A DNA stretch of 64,000 nucleotides, taken from an uncultured Paracoccus sp. GTDB lineage: Bacteria > Pseudomonadota > Alphaproteobacteria > Rhodobacterales > Rhodobacteraceae. Location: contig NZ_CALMYP010000066.1 of the NCBI RefSeq assembly GCF_937873615.1, forward strand, positions 62,001 through 126,000, read 5' to 3'. The translations under genes were made by a program, and so were the position numbers. Numbering within the stretch: position 1 is the stretch's first letter; each line of letters starts with the position of its first letter. Of the stretch, positions 53,915 to 62,998 are shown one piece after another. The notes beneath the pieces are model-generated. The model ran no database searches. It was not told the DNA's origin and was given only the letters and a program-made list of their open reading frames with translations.

Positions 53915-55003
53915 CTAAGCCTGCGCCGCCCCGCTTCCAAGCCCGGAACAGACCGGGCAATCGGGCCGGCGCGTGACCGCGATGCGGCGCGTCTCTCCGT
54001 AGAGCCCGTCATAGACCAGCATCTGCCCGACCATATTCTGTCCCGCACCGGTGATCTGCCGGATCGCCTCCAGCGCCATCATCGAGCCGATGACCCCCGG
54101 CAGGGGACCGGCGACACCGGCTTCCGCGCAGGACAGCGCAAGGCCCGGCGCCGGGGCCTGCGGGAAGATGCAGGCAAAGCACGGCCCGCCGGATGCCGGG
54201 TCATAGGTGGTCAACTGCCCCTCCCATTGCGAGATCGAGCCGGCGATCAGCGGCACCCCGGCGGCGACGCAGGCGGCATTGATGTCGCGGCGACCCGCAA
54301 AGCTGTCGGTGCCATCCAGAACCAGATCGAAAGAGGCCAACAGGCCCTCGTCCCCGGCACCGATTCCGCGGCGCATGGCCTGAACCTCGATCAGAGGATT
54401 GAGCGCGCGCATGGCCTCGCCGGCGGCCTGGGCCTTGGGGCGGCCGGCATCGCTGCTGCGATAGATGATCTGGCGTTGCAGGTTCGACAGGCTGACCGTG
54501 TCGGGATCGGCGATCCCGATCCGCCCGACACCCGCCGCCGCCAGATAAAGCGCCGCCGGCGCGCCCAGCCCGCCCGCGCCGATGATCAGCACCGAGGCGT
54601 GGCGCAGCTTCGCCTGCCCCGGCCCGCCGATCTCGCGCAGCACGATATGGCGGCCATAACGCTCCAGCGCCTCGGGATCGGTGGCGAGGGTTCCGGGCCT
54701 GACCGGCACGGGCAAACGGCCCTGTTCCTGCGGATCGCCCCAGAGCGCCACAGCCTTGGACCGCATATTGCGCACGATGCCGGCATAGCCGAGGATCAGC
54801 GCCAGGATCACCCCGCCGGCCAGCCAGGCGCGCACATCCATGGTCCCGAAAGCGGTGAATTCCGAGGCCGGTGCCGCCAGCATCAGCGCCAGCACGATCA
54901 GCCAGACCAGAAACAGGACGGCAAGAACCCGCAGGAAGCCCCAGCCCATGACCCATGCCGCCGCCACGATGCTGAGAAGGCCAAGCGGCAGAAGCAGCGC
55001 CAT
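53915..55003 (-). CDS. Membrane-anchored MoeB/ThiF (E1-like) protein
   Basis: 362 residues. Two to three N-terminal membrane helices (about 3-23, 26-46 and 61-78) precede a ThiF/MoeB domain. That domain begins ERYGRHIVLREIGGPGQAKL, has the adenylate-binding loop VLIIGAGGLGAPAALYLAAA, the conserved DLVLDGTDSF, and zinc cysteines in CFAC and CPVC. E1-like enzymes adenylate the C-terminus of a sulfur carrier such as MoaD or ThiS. The usual rhodanese tail is missing and a membrane anchor is added. It begins 3 bases after dut. Confidence 0.9.
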   Translation of the reverse strand: MALLLPLGLLSIVAAAWVMGWGFLRVLAVLFLVWLIVLALMLAAPASEFTAFGTMDVRAWLAGGVILALILGYAGIVRNMRSKAVALWGDPQEQGRLPVPVRPGTLATDPEALERYGRHIVLREIGGPGQAKLRHASVLIIGAGGLGAPAALYLAAAGVGRIGIADPDTVSLSNLQRQIIYRSSDAGRPKAQAAGEAMRALNPLIEVQAMRRGIGAGDEGLLASFDLVLDGTDSFAGRRDINAACVAAGVPLIAGSISQWEGQLTTYDPASGGPCFACIFPQAPAPGLALSCAEAGVAGPLPGVIGSMMALEAIRQITGAGQNMVGQMLVYDGLYGETRRIAVTRRPDCPVCSGLGSGAAQA

Positions 55004-55006
55004 CGC

Positions 55007-55468
55007 CTAGCCCCGCCCGGTCGAGCCGAAGCCGCCCGCCCCCCGCGTTGTGTCATCAAGGCTGCCAACCGCCACAAAGCGCGCCTGCACCACCGGGGCG
55101 ACGACGATCTGCGCCACCCGGTCGCCATGGCGGATCACCAGCAGCTTGTCGGACAGGTTGATGGCGATCACGCCGACCGGGCCGCGATAATCGCTGTCGA
55201 TGGTGCCGACGCCATTGACCATGGCCAGCCCGTCGCGCAGCGCCGCACCGGATCGGGCCCGGATCTGGACCTCGAAACCCGCAGGGATCTGCATCTTCAG
55301 CCCGGTCGGGATCAGCCGACGCTCCAGCGGGGCCAGCACGATTTCGGCGCCGCCAAGGTCGGCGCGCAGATCGGCACCGGCCGCGCCCGCCGTCTCGTAA
55401 GCCGGCAGGGGCAGCGCGGGATCCGCGTCATCGGTCTTCTGGATCAGGATTTCTGGCATCATCAGCAT
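55007..55468 (-). CDS. dut: dUTP diphosphatase
   Basis: 153 residues if started at the ATG at 55468; ATGs at 55462 and 55459 are alternatives, and none has a clear Shine-Dalgarno. All five trimeric dUTPase motifs are present: GADLRADL, RARSGAALRDGLAM, NGVGTIDSDYRGPVGV, RVAQIVVAP, and the C-terminal lid RGAGGFGSTGRG. It removes dUTP and supplies dUMP. The start codon directly follows the T-tract of the infC terminator. Confidence 0.96.
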   Translation of the reverse strand: MLMMPEILIQKTDDADPALPLPAYETAGAAGADLRADLGGAEIVLAPLERRLIPTGLKMQIPAGFEVQIRARSGAALRDGLAMVNGVGTIDSDYRGPVGVIAINLSDKLLVIRHGDRVAQIVVAPVVQARFVAVGSLDDTTRGAGGFGSTGRG

Positions 55469-55469
55469 G

Positions 55470-55500
55470 AAAAGGCCGCCCGAAGGCGGCCCCCTTTTTA
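55470..55500 (-). terminator. Terminator of infC
   Basis: On the minus strand GGCCGCC, a TTCG tetraloop and GGCGGCC are followed by TTTTC; AAAAA precedes the stem. It starts about 13 bases after the infC stop and its end touches the dut start codon. Confidence 0.9.
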
Positions 55501-55512
55501 ACCCGACCGGCC

Positions 55513-56055
55513 TTATTTCGGCGCGATCATCATTACCATCTGCCGGCCTTCCAGCTTCGGCATATTCTCGATCTTGCCGGCCTCGCCGACATCGTCGCGC
55601 ACCCGGTTCAGAAGGTCGAGCCCAAGGTCCTGGTGGGCCATCTCGCGGCCCCGGAAGCGCAGCGTCACCTTCACCTTGTCCCCGGCTTCGAGGAACTTCA
55701 TCACGTTACGCATCTTCACGTCATAATCATGCGTATCGGTGCCGGGGCGGAATTTGACTTCCTTGATGTCGATGATCTTCTGCTTCTTGCGGGCCTCGGC
55801 CTCGCGCTTCTGCTGTTCATACTTGAACTTGCCAAGATCCATGATCTTGCAGACGGGCGGGGTCGCGTTGGGCGAGATCTCGACCAGATCGAGACCGGCC
55901 TCCTGCGCCATCTCAAGCCCACGCGCGGGCGAGACGACACCGACATTCTCGCCATCCGCCCCGATCAGGCGAATCTCGGCGACACGAATTCGTTCATTGA
56001 CTCGGGGACCGGAGTCGCGGTTTGGGGGCGGCGCGTTATGGGGACGACGGGCTAT
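55513..56055 (-). CDS. infC: Translation initiation factor IF-3, apparently starting at AUA
   Basis: 180 residues when read from the ATA at 56055-56053, which has AAGGA eight bases upstream. The usual IF-3 N-terminus then follows ([20 protein letters not shown]). The first ATG in frame (55911) would remove the N-terminal domain. The C-terminal domain includes [20 protein letters not shown] and [20 protein letters not shown]-3 proofreads start codons; in E. coli infC begins with AUU so that IF-3 limits its own synthesis. A rare AUA start here fits the same control. Confidence 0.88.
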   Translation of the reverse strand: MARRPHNAPPPNRDSGPRVNERIRVAEIRLIGADGENVGVVSPARGLEMAQEAGLDLVEISPNATPPVCKIMDLGKFKYEQQKREAEARKKQKIIDIKEVKFRPGTDTHDYDVKMRNVMKFLEAGDKVKVTLRFRGREMAHQDLGLDLLNRVRDDVGEAGKIENMPKLEGRQMVMMIAPK

Positions 56056-56211
56056 GGCCAGATTCCTTGTATGGATTCGTACGAATGGCCGGCAAAATAG
56101 GCAGTTGCGCCCGGCGGTTCAACCGGATTCGCTGCCCGTGACCGCGATTTCGCGGGGTTTCGGCGGGCTTGGGCTTGTGGCAAGAAGCGGATTGTCAGGA
56201 CAGGGACGAAG

Positions 56212-56889
56212 ATGAACAGGACCGTCGCCATCATCGCAGCCATGCTTCTGCTCGCCAGCGCGGGCTGGTGGGGCTGGGCACGGCCGGACCTGCTGCCTGC
56301 TGGCGTGGATGGGGAGGAAGCCGCTGCAACCGCACCGGCGACAGCGGAAGCGCCCCAGCCCGAAACGCCCCCCGCTGGCGAGAACGCTGAACCCCCGGAA
56401 GCCCCCGCCCCGAACCCGGACACCCCTGCCCTAACACCCGCCCCGCGCGACGCCGAACTGCCGCCCGAGACCGGCAGCGCATTGGCGCGAGAGACCGAGG
56501 CCGTGGCCGAAGCCGCAATTGCCGCCGCCGATGCCCGCGCCCGGGCCGAGGCGACCGCGCGGGCCGAACGTCTGGCGCTGGAAGCGGCGCAGACCGAATT
56601 GCGCGCGGCATTGCAGCCCTTCCTGAACCCCGCCGGCTTTTCGGCGGCGGCGATCCGCGACGCCATCGCAGCGCTGCCAGCATCGGACGGCCCCTTGGTC
56701 ATGCAGATGCGCGGACGGCTGACAGGTCAGATCTCGGCCATTCTTGAGACGGCGGAATTGGCAAGCCTGCCCGGACCTGCCGCCGATCCCGCCGAAGATG
56801 CTGCGGATGATGCCGGATCCGAAGTTGACTCCCCGTTACCGCCCTTCGACCCTGAACCTTATATCGACCTGATAGAGCGACTTCTGTAA
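56212..56889 (+). CDS. Hypothetical membrane-anchored protein, Pro/Ala-rich with coiled coil
   Basis: 225 residues. One N-terminal helix (about 4-22, VAIIAAMLLLASAGWWGWA) anchors it. Residues about 30-90 are a Pro/Glu/Ala-rich linker, and residues about 90-135 form an Ala/Glu/Arg coiled coil (AEAAIAAADARARAEATARA). A short C-terminal domain ends FDPEPYIDLIERLL. The layout suggests a periplasmic spanning protein, but no family is recognised. The stop and next start overlap as TAATG, so the two genes are coupled. Confidence 0.7.
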   Translation: MNRTVAIIAAMLLLASAGWWGWARPDLLPAGVDGEEAAATAPATAEAPQPETPPAGENAEPPEAPAPNPDTPALTPAPRDAELPPETGSALARETEAVAEAAIAAADARARAEATARAERLALEAAQTELRAALQPFLNPAGFSAAAIRDAIAALPASDGPLVMQMRGRLTGQISAILETAELASLPGPAADPAEDAADDAGSEVDSPLPPFDPEPYIDLIERLL

Positions 56890-57746
56890 TGGTTCCGACG
56901 CTTTCCACATATCTGCAAGGCAATCGCTCCGAACTCGCCGCAGGCCCGATCGCCGTCATCCTGTGCGAGGACCAGACCGAAATCGCCTCGACGCTGGAAC
57001 ATGCCGAGCGGGTGGGGTTCAAGCTGATCCTTGCGCTCTCGCCCGAGCCGCTGGCGCTTGCCGACCGGCCCCGCTTGCGCAACCTGATCTTCGACACGCG
57101 CCGCGCCGATGCCCATGTCGGCGCGGTAAACGCGGTCAATGACGCCGCCATGTCGGGGACCTGGCTTTATTACGGTTATAACGCCGAATACCTGTTCTTC
57201 CCCTTCTCGGAAACGCGCCGTGTCGGCGAGATGCTGGCCTTCCATACCGAGGAACGTCGCGCCTCGATGCTCAGCTATGTCATCGACCTTTATGCACCCG
57301 ATCTGCAGCGCAACCCCAATGCGGTCAGCCTGACTGACGCCATGTTCGACGCCTCGGGCTATTACTCTCTCGGGCGCCGCAATGCGCAGGGCGAATATCC
57401 GGAGCGACAGCTGGATTTCCACGGCGGGCTGCGCTGGCGCTTCGAGGAACATATCCCCGAGGATCGCCGCCGCATCGACCGCATCGCGCTGTTCCGCAGC
57501 CGCCCCGGCCTGCGCCTGCTGCCCGATCACCGCTTCAGCGACGAAGAATACAACACCTATTCCTGCCCCTGGCATCACAACCTGACCTGCGCCGTGGCCT
57601 CGTTCCGGGTCGCCAAGGCCCTGGCCAGCAATCCCGGATCGCGCGACGAGATCACCGATTTCCGCTGGCGCAACTCTCGCCGCTTCGACTGGAGCGCGCA
57701 GCAGCTGATGGATCTGGGCCTGATGGAGCCGGGCCAATGGTTCTGA
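56889..57746 (+). CDS. Conserved hypothetical protein, possibly glycosyltransferase-like
   Basis: 285 residues, coupled to the preceding gene through TAATG. No signal or membrane segment. The N-terminal region (IAVILCEDQTEIASTLEHAE, then LALSPEP) and the segment WLYYGYNAEYLFFPF loosely resemble GT2-like proteins of the Glyco_tranf_2_4 type, with YNAEY where such enzymes have an Asp-rich motif. The C-terminal half is rich in Arg, Tyr and Trp (WRFEEHIPEDRRRIDRI). The match is weak; function unknown. It is 116 bases upstream of fabA, on the same strand. Confidence 0.6.
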   Translation: MVPTLSTYLQGNRSELAAGPIAVILCEDQTEIASTLEHAERVGFKLILALSPEPLALADRPRLRNLIFDTRRADAHVGAVNAVNDAAMSGTWLYYGYNAEYLFFPFSETRRVGEMLAFHTEERRASMLSYVIDLYAPDLQRNPNAVSLTDAMFDASGYYSLGRRNAQGEYPERQLDFHGGLRWRFEEHIPEDRRRIDRIALFRSRPGLRLLPDHRFSDEEYNTYSCPWHHNLTCAVASFRVAKALASNPGSRDEITDFRWRNSRRFDWSAQQLMDLGLMEPGQWF

Positions 57747-57782
57747 TCCGGGACGAGTGAACCGGCCTGTCTGCTGCATTGC

Positions 57783-57812
57783 TTGCGCGCCAAGCCGCGC
57801 CAATGGTAGACG
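57783..57812 (+). promoter_or_regulatory. Candidate promoter of fabA
   Basis: TTGCGC (57783-57788) and TAGACG (57807-57812) are 18 bases apart, about 50 bases before fabA. The -10 box is poor, so this is tentative. Confidence 0.35.
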
Positions 57813-57862
57813 TCGCGTCAAAGAGCGAATGATCGCCCACGAACAGGAAGGTTTTACCAGGC

Positions 57863-58372
57863 ATGGCAATGCAACAGACCCAATTCGACAAGAACGACCT
57901 GCTGGCCTGCGCGCGCGGCGAATTGTTCGGCCCCGGCAATGCGCAACTGCCCGAGCCGCCCATGCTGATGATGGACCGCATCACCGGGATTTCCGAAGAT
58001 GGCGGGCTGCATGGCAAGGGCCATGTCGTCGCCGAATTCGATATCAACCCGGACCTTTGGTTCTTTTCCTGCCATTTCCCCGGAAACCCGATCATGCCGG
58101 GCTGCCTCGGCCTCGACGGGCTGTGGCAACTTACCGGCTTCAACCTCGGCTGGCGCGGCTGGCAGGGGCGCGGCTATGCGCTTGGCGTGGGCGAGGTCAA
58201 GCTGACCGGCATGGTCCGCCCCGACCGCAAGATGCTGACCTACAAGGTCGATTTCACCAAGGCCGTGCAGACCCGGCGGCTGACCATGGGCGTGGCCGAT
58301 GGCATCGTCGAGGCCGATGGCGAGGTGATCTATCAGGTCAAGGACATGAAGGTCGCGCTGTCGGAAAGCTGA
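57863..58372 (+). CDS. fabA: 3-hydroxydecanoyl-ACP dehydratase/isomerase FabA
   Basis: 169 residues from the ATG at 57863. The hotdog-fold active site is [20 protein letters not shown], with His71 and Asp85 at positions equivalent to E. coli His70 and Asp84. FabA dehydrates 3-hydroxyacyl-ACP and isomerises trans-2- to cis-3-decenoyl-ACP, the branch point to unsaturated fatty acids. fabB and fabI follow on the same strand, giving a dedicated unsaturated-fatty-acid unit. Confidence 0.98.
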   Translation: MAMQQTQFDKNDLLACARGELFGPGNAQLPEPPMLMMDRITGISEDGGLHGKGHVVAEFDINPDLWFFSCHFPGNPIMPGCLGLDGLWQLTGFNLGWRGWQGRGYALGVGEVKLTGMVRPDRKMLTYKVDFTKAVQTRRLTMGVADGIVEADGEVIYQVKDMKVALSES

Positions 58373-58520
58373 GCGCCTTCGGTCATCGCCGCTATGGGAA
58401 CTGCCCACCGAAGAACCTGAGAGCGGCAACACTCTGCGGGGTTGTGTGGTAACAATCGCCTGATTAGTTTCAACCTATCATGGGGGCAGCCCCCTTGAAC
58501 GAACGGGAAGAGGAGCGTGC

Positions 58521-59750
58521 ATGCGCCGCGTCGTCATCACCGGGCTGGGGATCGTCTCGCCCATCGGCAACAATGCCGAGGAAGTCACCGAAAGCCTGAA
58601 GGCGGGCCGATCCGGCATCGTTTTCGCGCCGGAATATGCCGAGCACGGCTTTCGCAGCCAGGTCCACGGCATGCCCCAGATCGTGCTGGAAGACCATATC
58701 GACAAGCGCAACCTGCGCTTCATGGGTCCGGGTGCGGCCTATAACTTCATCGCCATGGAGCAGGCGATCGCAGATGCCGGGCTGGAAGAAGGCGATGTCT
58801 CCAATCCGCGCACCGGCCTGGTCATGGGCTCGGGCGGGCCGTCGACCTCGAACTTCTTCGACGCCCACCAGATCGTGATCGAAAAAGGCGCGCCCAAGCG
58901 GATGGGGCCGTTCATGGTCACCCGCTGCATGTCCTCGACCAATTCGGCCTGTCTGGCGACGCCCTTCAAGATCAAGGGCGTGAACTATTCGATCACCTCG
59001 GCCTGTTCGACTTCGGCGCATTGCATCGGCAATGGCGTCGAGCAGATCCAGATGGGCAAGCAGGATATCGTCTTCGCCGGCGGCGGCGAGGAACTCGATT
59101 GGACGCTCAGCTGCCTGTTCGACGCCATGGGGGCGATGTCGTCGAAATATAACGACACCCCGCAAAGCGCCTCGCGCCCCTATGACGCAACGCGGGACGG
59201 CTTCGTCATCGCCGGCGGCGGTGGTGTGGTCGTGCTGGAGGAACTGGGTCATGCGCTGGCGCGCGGCGCGAAGATCTATGCCGAAGTCACCGGCTATGGC
59301 GCGACCTCGGACGGCTACGACATGGTGGCACCGTCCGGCGAGGGCGGCGAGCGGTCGATGCGCGTGGCACTGGCGACCCTGCCCGAGGGGCGCAAGGTCA
59401 GCTATATCAACTCGCACGGGACCTCGACCCCGGTCGGCGATATCGGCGAGATCAAGGCGATCCGCCGCGTCTTCGGCGAGGGCAACACGCCTCCGGTCGC
59501 CTCGACCAAGTCGCTGACCGGGCACAGCCTTGGCGCGACCGGCGTGCATGAGGCGATCTATTCGCTGCTTATGATGCAGAACGGATTTATCGCCGCATCG
59601 GCGAATGTCGCAGAACTTGACCCCGAGTTGAAACCCGAGGAAATCGCCACGAGCCGCAGGGATAATGTCGATTTCGACACGGTCCTGTCGAACAGCTTCG
59701 GCTTCGGCGGCACCAATGCGACGCTGGTGATGTCGAAATACCAGGAGTGA
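58521..59750 (+). CDS. fabB: 3-oxoacyl-ACP synthase I FabB
   Basis: 409 residues from the ATG at 58521 after GGAAGAGGAG. The Cys-His-His triad is visible: Cys162 in [14 protein letters not shown], His in [12 protein letters not shown] and His in [15 protein letters not shown]. The C-terminus ends [13 protein letters not shown]. FabB elongates the cis-3-decenoyl product of FabA. The 148 bases between fabA and fabB contain no gene. fabI begins 7 bases after its stop. Confidence 0.97.
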   Translation: MRRVVITGLGIVSPIGNNAEEVTESLKAGRSGIVFAPEYAEHGFRSQVHGMPQIVLEDHIDKRNLRFMGPGAAYNFIAMEQAIADAGLEEGDVSNPRTGLVMGSGGPSTSNFFDAHQIVIEKGAPKRMGPFMVTRCMSSTNSACLATPFKIKGVNYSITSACSTSAHCIGNGVEQIQMGKQDIVFAGGGEELDWTLSCLFDAMGAMSSKYNDTPQSASRPYDATRDGFVIAGGGGVVVLEELGHALARGAKIYAEVTGYGATSDGYDMVAPSGEGGERSMRVALATLPEGRKVSYINSHGTSTPVGDIGEIKAIRRVFGEGNTPPVASTKSLTGHSLGATGVHEAIYSLLMMQNGFIAASANVAELDPELKPEEIATSRRDNVDFDTVLSNSFGFGGTNATLVMSKYQE

Positions 59751-59757
59751 TTTGAGA

Positions 59758-60546
59758 ATGGGCGATCTTCTGAAGGGCAAACGCGGTCTGGTCATGGGGG
59801 TCGCCAATGAACGATCCATCGCCTGGGGGATTGCCCGGGCGCTGGCGGGCGAAGGGGCGGAACTGGCCTTTACCTATCAGGGCGACATGTTCGCCGAACG
59901 GGTGCGACCGCTGGCGGAGTCGGTCGGCTCGGACCTGCTGATCGATGTCGACGTGACCGACGATGCCAGTCTGGACCATGCCTTCGCCCAGATCGCTGAT
60001 CGCTGGGGCAAGCTGGACTTCCTCGTCCATGCCATCGCCTTCTCCAACAAGGACGAGTTGGCCGGCAGGTTCATGGATACCAGCCGCGCCAATTTCAAGC
60101 ATTCGCTGGAAATCTCGTGCTATTCGCTGATCGAGGTTGCACGCCGCGCCCATCCGCTGATGTCGGCGGGCAGTTCGATCATCACGCTGACCTATGGCGG
60201 CTCGAACCGGGTGACGCCGTTCTACAACGTCATGGGCGTGGCCAAGGCAGCGCTGGAGGCGTCGGTGCGTTACCTTGCCAACGACCTCGGCCCCGACGGG
60301 ATCCGCGTCAATGCGATCAGCCCCGGCCCGATGAAGACCCTGGCCGGTGCGGCCATCGGCGGGGCGCGCAAGACCTTCCGCCACACCGCCGCCAATTCGC
60401 CGCTGCGCGCCAATGCGACGCTGGAGGCGATCGGCGGCACCGCCGTCTGGCTGACCAGCGACTGGGCCAATGCCACCACGGGCGAGATCATCATGGTCGA
60501 CGGCGGCTATCACGTTCTGGGCATGCCGCAGAGCGAGAACCTGTAA
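59758..60546 (+). CDS. fabI: Enoyl-ACP reductase FabI
   Basis: 262 residues from the ATG at 59758; a TTG two codons earlier is not preferred. The NADH-binding opening LVMGVANERSIAWGIA is the FabI form of the short-chain dehydrogenase fold. The catalytic Tyr-x6-Lys lies in PFYNVMGVAKAALE, and the C-terminal part has VDGGYHVLGMPQSENL. It reduces enoyl-ACP in the last step of each elongation cycle and is the target of triclosan-type inhibitors. It is co-transcribed with fabB. Confidence 0.98.
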   Translation: MGDLLKGKRGLVMGVANERSIAWGIARALAGEGAELAFTYQGDMFAERVRPLAESVGSDLLIDVDVTDDASLDHAFAQIADRWGKLDFLVHAIAFSNKDELAGRFMDTSRANFKHSLEISCYSLIEVARRAHPLMSAGSSIITLTYGGSNRVTPFYNVMGVAKAALEASVRYLANDLGPDGIRVNAISPGPMKTLAGAAIGGARKTFRHTAANSPLRANATLEAIGGTAVWLTSDWANATTGEIIMVDGGYHVLGMPQSENL

Positions 60547-60564
60547 CCCGCGAAAGGGCCGGAC

Positions 60565-61398
60565 ATGACGCAGTTCTTCACCGCCGATGATGGCGCCAAG
60601 CTGGCCTATTCGGACGAGGGCGAGGGGCTGCCGGTCCTTTGCCTGGCCGGACTGACCCGCAATATGGCCGATTTCGACCATGTCGCACCGCATCTGTCCG
60701 GCGTCAGGATGATCCGCATGGATTATCGCGGCCGCGGCCAGTCGGATTACACCGGGGCGGCCACCTATACCGTCCCGCAGGAAGCCAAGGACGCACTGGC
60801 GCTTCTGGATCACCTGGGGGTGAAGAAGGCGGCCGTGCTGGGCACCTCGCGCGGCGGGCTGATCGGGCTGTTTCTGGCCGCCGTCGCCAAGGATCGTTTA
60901 CTGGGCCTCTGCCTGAACGATGTCGGCCCGCATATCGAGCGCGAAGGGCTGGAACGGATCAAGGATTATGTCGGCCGCAATCCCAACGCCAAAACCCATG
61001 AGACAGTGGCCGAGCGCATGGCCGCACTGAGCCCCGGCTTTGCCAATGTTCCCGAGGGGCGCTGGCTGTCGGATGCACGGAAATTCTATGATGAGACGCC
61101 CGAGGGGCTGCGCATCAAATACGACCTTGCCCTGCGCGAGGCGTTTCTGGCCGCCTTCGAGGGCGAGGCACCCGATCTCTGGCCGCTCTGGGAGGCCACC
61201 GCCGGCCTGCCGGTCGCGGTGATCCGGGGGGCAAATTCCGATCTTCTGGGCCGCGAGGCCTATGCCGAGATGCAGCGCCGCCGCCCGGACGGGATCTATA
61301 CCGAGGTCCCCGACCGGGCGCATGTGCCATGGCTGGACGAGGCGGAGAGTTTGACCGCTATCGGCGCGTGGATTGACGGGGTAACGAAAACCGGCTGA
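60565..61398 (+). CDS. Alpha/beta hydrolase
   Basis: 277 residues, starting 18 bases after fabI. The nucleophile elbow is VLGTSRGGLIGLFLAAVAKD (Ser in GTSRGG). The oxyanion region is LPVLCLAGLTRNMADFDHV, the acid probably lies near AVIRGANSDLL, and the catalytic His is in DRAHVPWLDEAE. The fold suits esterase, lactonase or C-C hydrolase activity, and the sequence alone does not discriminate. Distance from fabI allows co-transcription but no lipid role is proven. Confidence 0.92.
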   Translation: MTQFFTADDGAKLAYSDEGEGLPVLCLAGLTRNMADFDHVAPHLSGVRMIRMDYRGRGQSDYTGAATYTVPQEAKDALALLDHLGVKKAAVLGTSRGGLIGLFLAAVAKDRLLGLCLNDVGPHIEREGLERIKDYVGRNPNAKTHETVAERMAALSPGFANVPEGRWLSDARKFYDETPEGLRIKYDLALREAFLAAFEGEAPDLWPLWEATAGLPVAVIRGANSDLLGREAYAEMQRRRPDGIYTEVPDRAHVPWLDEAESLTAIGAWIDGVTKTG

Positions 61399-61509
61399 AA
61401 TTGCCGTTCCGCCGCGCATTGCTGATCCAGAAAAACCGCCCTGTAGCGGCAGACCGGTTCGCGAAGAAATGGCCACCGTCAGCCATCCGCGCGGCCGTGG
61501 AGGCCGCTC

Positions 61510-61851
61510 TTACCCGGATACCTTCTTGACGAATTCGGACTTCAGCCCCATCTGGCCGATCCCCGGAATCCTGCAGTCGATATCGTGATCGCCGTCCACA
61601 AGTCGAATGCCGCGAACCTTGGTTCCCACCTTGACGACGGAAGAAGACCCTTTGACCTTCAGATCCTTGATCACTGTAACAGTGTCGCCGTCTTGAAGCA
61701 CATTACCGACGCTGTCGCGCACCTCGGGCATTGCGTCCAATGGCTCCGCCAGCGTCCATTCGTGCCCGCACTCGGGACAGGTCAGCAGAGCATCTACCTG
61801 ATAGGTATAGGTTGAAGCGCATTCAGGGCACGGGGGCAATGTATCGGTCAT
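61510..61851 (-). CDS. PhnA/YjdM family zinc-ribbon protein
   Basis: 113 residues from the ATG at 61851. An N-terminal zinc ribbon ([20 protein letters not shown] then CPECGHEWT) has two CxxC pairs. The C-terminal beta domain contains [20 protein letters not shown] and [19 protein letters not shown]. The family was named from the E. coli phn locus but is unrelated to the phosphonoacetate hydrolase also called PhnA, and its role is not established. It stands alone, convergent to the alpha/beta hydrolase gene. Confidence 0.93.
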   Translation of the reverse strand: MTDTLPPCPECASTYTYQVDALLTCPECGHEWTLAEPLDAMPEVRDSVGNVLQDGDTVTVIKDLKVKGSSSVVKVGTKVRGIRLVDGDHDIDCRIPGIGQMGLKSEFVKKVSG

Positions 61852-62123
61852 GACGCAGCTATAGCCTCTCGCCTGACCGCAGGCCACACCTGTCGACGAA
61901 GATATTTTGCCGACATTATCCTTATCACGGGTGGCGGATCGTGCGTCTCCGGACTGGTCGAACATGACCGCCGCCTCGACGATGCGCATTATGAGAGCTT
62001 GCGGCGACACCTAACTCGCCGGGTTGCTCGTCCGCAGTTCACACGTCGCCGCGTTTTATTGAAAAGCCGCAAGCGATATGCCAAGGGTGGCCCGCATGCC
62101 TAACCGCGAAAGACCTTACGGAT
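61852..62123. other. Gene-free interval of lower GC
   Basis: 272 bases between the PhnA-type gene and the broken sulfotransferase, divergent. No coding frame, RNA gene or strong promoter is recognised. Composition is less GC-rich than average, in line with the sulfotransferase that follows. Confidence 0.5.
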
Positions 62124-62950
62124 ATGCCTCAAGCTGACGACACGAACCCATTTCGAACCAATCTGATCGTCGGCACGCATCACAAGTCAGGCACGATGTG
62201 GATGCAAGCCTCGCTGAGGGCAATGGCCAAGATGGGAGGGTTGCCTATCTCCGCTACAGAAGATCGCTGAAACTGAACGACAGCCTTCCGCAACTGGCGG
62301 CCGAGCGGAAGGGCGTCCTGCTGCGTTTCGAAGAAAACTCGTATATCCGTCAGGAAGACCTCGACAAGGCAACCGTCGTTCATGTCGTCCGCGATCCCCG
62401 CGACATGCTGGTCTCGGCCACCCATTACCACCAGAAAGCCACGGAGAAATTCCTTCTCAGGCCATGGGCCGATCAAACCGGCACCTCCACCTACAAGGAT
62501 CACATCAGCAGCCTGCCGAGTTTCGAGGAAAAGCTGATGTTCGAAATGGGTGCCTATACCGGAAAGGTATTTTCCGAGATGATGCGGTGGCCTTACGACG
62601 CCGAAGCCCATCACGAACTGCACTATGAAGACCTGATGGCCGATACCGAGATGACCATTTTCCGCGGCATTCTCGACGGTGCCGGCCTGACGCCGGACGA
62701 GGTCGAAACCTGCCTGCAGGCGCTGTGGAACAACAGCCTGTTCGGGGGGCTCGCGACCAAGGAATCGCAGGGCAAGGTCCGTTACGAAGGGACGAACCAC
62801 ATCCGCTCCGGGACTGCGCAGCAATGGGTATCGAGCTTTACGCCCACCATTGCCGAGGCGTTTCGCGAACGCTATCAGCCGCTCCTCGAACGCTATGGCT
62901 ACGAGACCGACGATAGTTGGGTCGAAAAGGTGGCGAATCCGAAGCAATAG
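62124..62950 (+). pseudogene. Sulfotransferase broken by a frameshift
   Basis: The first 48 codons (62124-62267) give a typical sulfotransferase start with the PAPS loop LIVGTHHKSGTMWMQASLRA, then a TGA at 62268. The rest continues in the -1 frame: SLKLNDSLPQLAAERKGVLL, VVHVVRDPRDMLVSATHYHQ (the 3'-phosphate site) and LHYEDLMADTE, ending at 62950. Loss of one base near 62260-62270 explains both halves, which together make about 275 residues. No classic slippery sequence is seen. GC is lower than neighbours, suggesting transfer. Sequencing error cannot be excluded. Confidence 0.8.
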
Positions 62951-62998
62951 GCCTTGGCGGGGCGCGATCACCCGGGGTCCCATCCCGGTCAGGCCGGA

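Noticed and set aside
62124-62290. Programmed -1 frameshift in the sulfotransferase
   Set aside because: No X-XXY-YYZ slippery heptamer or strong downstream structure is visible near the junction; a deletion or read error is more likely.
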